Assembly (NCBI RefSeq): GCF_022524485.1
Contig: NZ_JAKXMK010000020.1
Span: forward strand, 62,001 to 126,000
Length of the DNA stretch: 64,000 bases
Source: Pseudonocardia alaniniphila
GTDB taxonomy: Bacteria; Actinomycetota; Actinomycetes; Mycobacteriales; Pseudonocardiaceae
Direction: 5' to 3'
Part shown: piece after piece, positions 61,507 through 64,000 of the stretch
How positions within the stretch are numbered: the stretch's first letter is position 1
Layout of the letters: each line of letters begins with the position of its first letter
Program-made: the position numbers and the translations under genes
The notes under the pieces: model-generated
What the model was told of the DNA's origin: nothing
What the model saw: the letters and a program-made list of their open reading frames with translations, nothing else
Database searches by the model: none

Positions 61507-63014
61507 CGGACGGACACATGCCCGAGCGCATCCTGCTGCACATCGACGGGAAGCAGGTCCCGGCGGCAGACGGTGCGACGTTCCCGCTGGACAACCCTGC
61601 GACGGGCGAGCACCTCGGCGAGGTCGCGAACGCCGGTGCCGCTGACGTCGACGCCGCCGTCGGCGCGGCCAGGTCCGCCTTCGAGGACCGGCGCTGGAGC
61701 GGCATGCGCCCCCGCGACCGGGCGCGCATCCTCAACCGTGCGGCCGCGCTGCTGGCTGACCGCATCGACGAGTACGCCCGGCTGGAGACGCTGCAGATCG
61801 GACGGCCGCTGCGGGAGATGCGCGCCCAGCTGCGCCGCCTGCCGGAGTGGCTGGAGTACTTCGGCGCGGTGGCGCAGTCCGCGGAGGGCACGGCGCCGGA
61901 GTTCGGCACCGGCTATCTGAACGTGGTGCGGCGGGTCCCGCTGGGTGTGGCCGGGCTGATCACCCCGTGGAACCACCCGCTGCTGATCACGATGAAGAAG
62001 CTGTCGGCCGCCCTCGCAGCCGGCAACTCCATCGTGGTCAAGCCGAGCGAGCTCGGCCCCGCCGTGCCCTCGGCGCTCGTGGCTCTGCTGGAGGAGGCGG
62101 GTGTGCCGCCCGGCGTGGTCAACTCCGTCACCGGGTTCGGCGCCACGACCGGCCGGTTACTCTCCGAGCATCCGGGGCTCGACAAGCTCGACATCACCGG
62201 CGGCACCGATACCGGCCGCGTGGTGGCGGGCAACGCCGGACGGTCCCTGATCCCGGTGACCGCGGAGCTCGGGGGCAAGGCGCCGGTCATCGTCTTCGAC
62301 GACGTGGACGTCGACGACGCCGTGGCGGGCGCGCTCTTCGCGGCGTTCATCGCGACGGGCCAGACCTGCGTGCAGGGAGCCCGCGTACTGGTGGTGGAGA
62401 GCATGTACGACGCGGTGGTCGACCGGCTCGTCGACCGCACCCGGGCGCTGCGGCTGGGCGACCCCCTGGACTCCGAGACCCAGATCGGCCCGCTGGTCTC
62501 GGGGCCGCAACGGGAGCGGGTAGCGGCGGCGGTCGACCGGGCCCGCGAGCAGGGCGCCACCGTGCTGTGCGGGGGCAGCGTGCCCGAGGATGCGCGGTAC
62601 GCCGGCGGCTTCTTCTACGAACCGACGGTCGTCGCGGGCATCACCCCGGCACACGACCTGTGGTACGACGAGGTCTTCGGGCCGGTCACGCTGGTCCGTC
62701 CGTTCCGGGACGAGGCCGACGCGGTGGCGCAGGCGAACGACTGCGAGTTCGGGCTCGCCGCCTCCGTCTGGACCCGGGACGTCGGACGAGCCATCCGGGT
62801 CGCCGACCAGCTCGACATCGGCATCGTGTGGATCAACGACCACCACCGGATCGACCCCGCGTCCCCGTGGGGCGGCTCGAAGGACAGCGGGATCGGCTCG
62901 GAGAACGGTTGGGACTCCTACCGCGGCTACACCCGCACGCAGAGCCTGATCGTCAACGCCGGGGCGGGTTCCTCCGACTGGTTCGGCAGCAGCGCGGATC
63001 TGCGCTACTCGTAG
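61503..63014 (+). CDS. aldehyde dehydrogenase
   Basis: 503-residue NAD(P)-dependent aldehyde dehydrogenase. The cofactor-binding ITPWNHPLLITMKK, the catalytic Glu in TAELGGKAPV and the nucleophile Cys in GQTCVQGARV are all intact. The substrate is probably a semialdehyde formed in the operon, converted to the acid for central metabolism. GTG 61503 overlaps the stop of the ACMSD-like gene. The family is similar to betaine-aldehyde and muconate-semialdehyde dehydrogenases. Confidence 0.93.
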   Translation: MTDGHMPERILLHIDGKQVPAADGATFPLDNPATGEHLGEVANAGAADVDAAVGAARSAFEDRRWSGMRPRDRARILNRAAALLADRIDEYARLETLQIGRPLREMRAQLRRLPEWLEYFGAVAQSAEGTAPEFGTGYLNVVRRVPLGVAGLITPWNHPLLITMKKLSAALAAGNSIVVKPSELGPAVPSALVALLEEAGVPPGVVNSVTGFGATTGRLLSEHPGLDKLDITGGTDTGRVVAGNAGRSLIPVTAELGGKAPVIVFDDVDVDDAVAGALFAAFIATGQTCVQGARVLVVESMYDAVVDRLVDRTRALRLGDPLDSETQIGPLVSGPQRERVAAAVDRAREQGATVLCGGSVPEDARYAGGFFYEPTVVAGITPAHDLWYDEVFGPVTLVRPFRDEADAVAQANDCEFGLAASVWTRDVGRAIRVADQLDIGIVWINDHHRIDPASPWGGSKDSGIGSENGWDSYRGYTRTQSLIVNAGAGSSDWFGSSADLRYS

Positions 63015-63058
63015 CCCGCCCGGAAAGCTCGGAAACGGCACAAGGGGAGGAGCACGAG

Positions 63059-64000
63059 ATGCCCGACATGGACCTCGTCATCGCGGGTGGCACCGTGGTG
63101 ACCGCACACGGACGCAACAGGCTCAACGTCGCCGTGCAGGACGGCCGGATCAGCTATGTCGGACCCGAGCAGCCCACGGCCCGTGAGACCGTGGACGCCG
63201 GGGGGCTCCTGGTGCTTCCGGGCGGGGTTGACACGCACGTGCACCTGATGGACCCGGGGAGCACGGAGCGGGAGGACTTCCCCACGGGCACCAGCGCGGC
63301 GGCCGCGTCCGGGGTCACCACGATCATCGAGCACAGCCACGGCCAGCCGGTCGTGAGCGTGGACGACCTGAACGCCAAGCGGGAGTACCTGCTCGACCGG
63401 TCGAACGTCGACTACGGGCTCGCAGCGCACGCCTGGCCGGGCCGCTCGTCGGTCGTCGCGGAGCTGGCGGCCGCAGGCGTCGCCTTCTTCAAGGTGTTCA
63501 CGTGCACCACCCACGGCGTGCCGGGGCACGACGCCGCCGCGCTCAAGGAGCACCTCACGCAGACCGCACTCGTCGACTCGGTCAGCCTGATGCACTGCGA
63601 GGACGAGTCCCTGACGGGAGCCGCGGAGAAGATCCTGCGGGAGGCCGGGCGCTACGACGGCGGGCTGGTGCCCGAGTGGCGCAACCGGGACGCCGAGGTG
63701 GTGGCGGCCGCGGTCGCCGCACTCCTCGTCCGGCGTACCGGCGCACGAGCCACCATCGCGCACGTCAGCCATCCGGAGGTGGCCGAGTACGTCGCCCAGG
63801 AACGGGCGCGGGGGGCGCGCCTGGCGGCCGAGACCTGCCCGCAGTACTTCCTCCTGCGCGAGCAGGAGGTGCTCGAGCAGGGGGCGCTGCGCAAGTTCAC
63901 CCCGCCGGCCAGGGCCCGTACCGACGACGACGAGAAGCAGATGTGGCAGCTGCTGCGCGGCGGCACCCTGACCCACATGTCGACCGACCACGCACCGTCC
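63059..64000 (+). CDS. dihydropyrimidinase/allantoinase-type cyclic amidohydrolase, cut by window edge
   Basis: The first 314 codons of a metal-dependent cyclic amidase. Metal ligands HVHLMD near residue 60, the carboxylated-lysine region FFKVFTCTTHG near 145, HCED, and IAHVSHP are in the order of dihydropyrimidinase, hydantoinase and allantoinase. ATG 63059 follows AAGGGGAGG by eight bases. The window ends before the last metal-site Asp region is complete. It is 44 bases from the aldehyde dehydrogenase in the same operon, so it probably opens a cyclic amide or imide ring in the pathway. Confidence 0.88.
   Translation, partial: MPDMDLVIAGGTVVTAHGRNRLNVAVQDGRISYVGPEQPTARETVDAGGLLVLPGGVDTHVHLMDPGSTEREDFPTGTSAAAASGVTTIIEHSHGQPVVSVDDLNAKREYLLDRSNVDYGLAAHAWPGRSSVVAELAAAGVAFFKVFTCTTHGVPGHDAAALKEHLTQTALVDSVSLMHCEDESLTGAAEKILREAGRYDGGLVPEWRNRDAEVVAAAVAALLVRRTGARATIAHVSHPEVAEYVAQERARGARLAAETCPQYFLLREQEVLEQGALRKFTPPARARTDDDEKQMWQLLRGGTLTHMSTDHAPS

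Overview
The window is very GC-rich (third codon positions almost all G or C), uses many GTG starts and 4-base stop/start overlaps (ATGA, GTGA), and carries an actinobacterial type A RNase P RNA, an Asp23/Gls24 envelope-stress cluster of actinobacterial type, a 10-methyl fatty acid gene pair (tmsA/tmsB), a wax ester/diacylglycerol acyltransferase and a phosphoribulokinase. Together these suggest a chromosomal segment of a filamentous actinomycete, most likely Pseudonocardiaceae and possibly Pseudonocardia. The genus is an inference from gene content. No tRNA, complete insertion sequence, phage or CRISPR array was seen.

Layout. 1-4 kb: SDR (cut by the window edge), zinc alcohol dehydrogenase, class II aldolase and a beta-lactamase-fold esterase. 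4-10.5 kb: a minus-strand operon encoding a fused urease gamma-beta-like protein, a divergent urease alpha-like protein, a YtcJ-type amidohydrolase and an MHS-family transporter, with a divergent PucR-type regulator. 10.5-12.3 kb: VOC protein and class III aminotransferase. 12.5-18.4 kb: envelope block with a DUF732 membrane protein, a lipoprotein with a degenerate alpha/beta-hydrolase triad, and a seven-gene Asp23 operon (Asp23 proteins, J-like protein, DUF2273, DUF6286, AmaP). 18.5-22.4 kb: pyrimidine reductase and an iron-type ABC importer (two FecCD permeases plus ATPase) behind a possible IdeR box. 22.5-25 kb: Uma2 nuclease, a decayed polyphosphate kinase 2 gene, a PiT phosphate transporter and its PhoU-like partner. 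25-31.6 kb: lipid genes (acyl-CoA dehydrogenase, tmsA, tmsB, WS/DGAT) and a GNAT protein. 31.7-37.7 kb: housekeeping block (fructosamine kinase-like, tyrosine phosphatase, CobC-like, Nif3-like, zinc-ribbon protein, RNase H, phosphatase, rnpB).

37.8-50.3 kb looks accessory: erythromycin esterase-like protein, a toxin-type glycosyltransferase with an N-terminal LQRxxGNxAV motif, a MetE-like protein, transglutaminase-like protein, AraC regulator, penicillin-binding-type serine hydrolase, ECF sigma factor with a broken anti-sigma gene, a DHA2 efflux pump, a degenerate orphan nuoC, several coding remnants and unusually AT-rich spacers. 50.3-54.2 kb: LysR regulator, GAF histidine kinase/NarL response regulator pair and phosphoribulokinase. 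54.4-64 kb: acyl-CoA dehydrogenase, then a GntR/asparaginase pair divergent from a tightly overlapped catabolic operon (MFS permease, C-C hydrolase-like alpha/beta hydrolase, cysteine hydrolase, ACMSD-like amidohydrolase, aldehyde dehydrogenase, dihydropyrimidinase-like cyclic amidase running off the end), which reads as an undescribed pathway for an amide-bearing or N-heterocyclic compound.

The most interesting items are the urease-like locus with complete metal ligands but no maturation genes, the predicted effector glycosyltransferase, the catalytically dead lipoprotein beside the envelope-stress operon, and the terminal catabolic operon.
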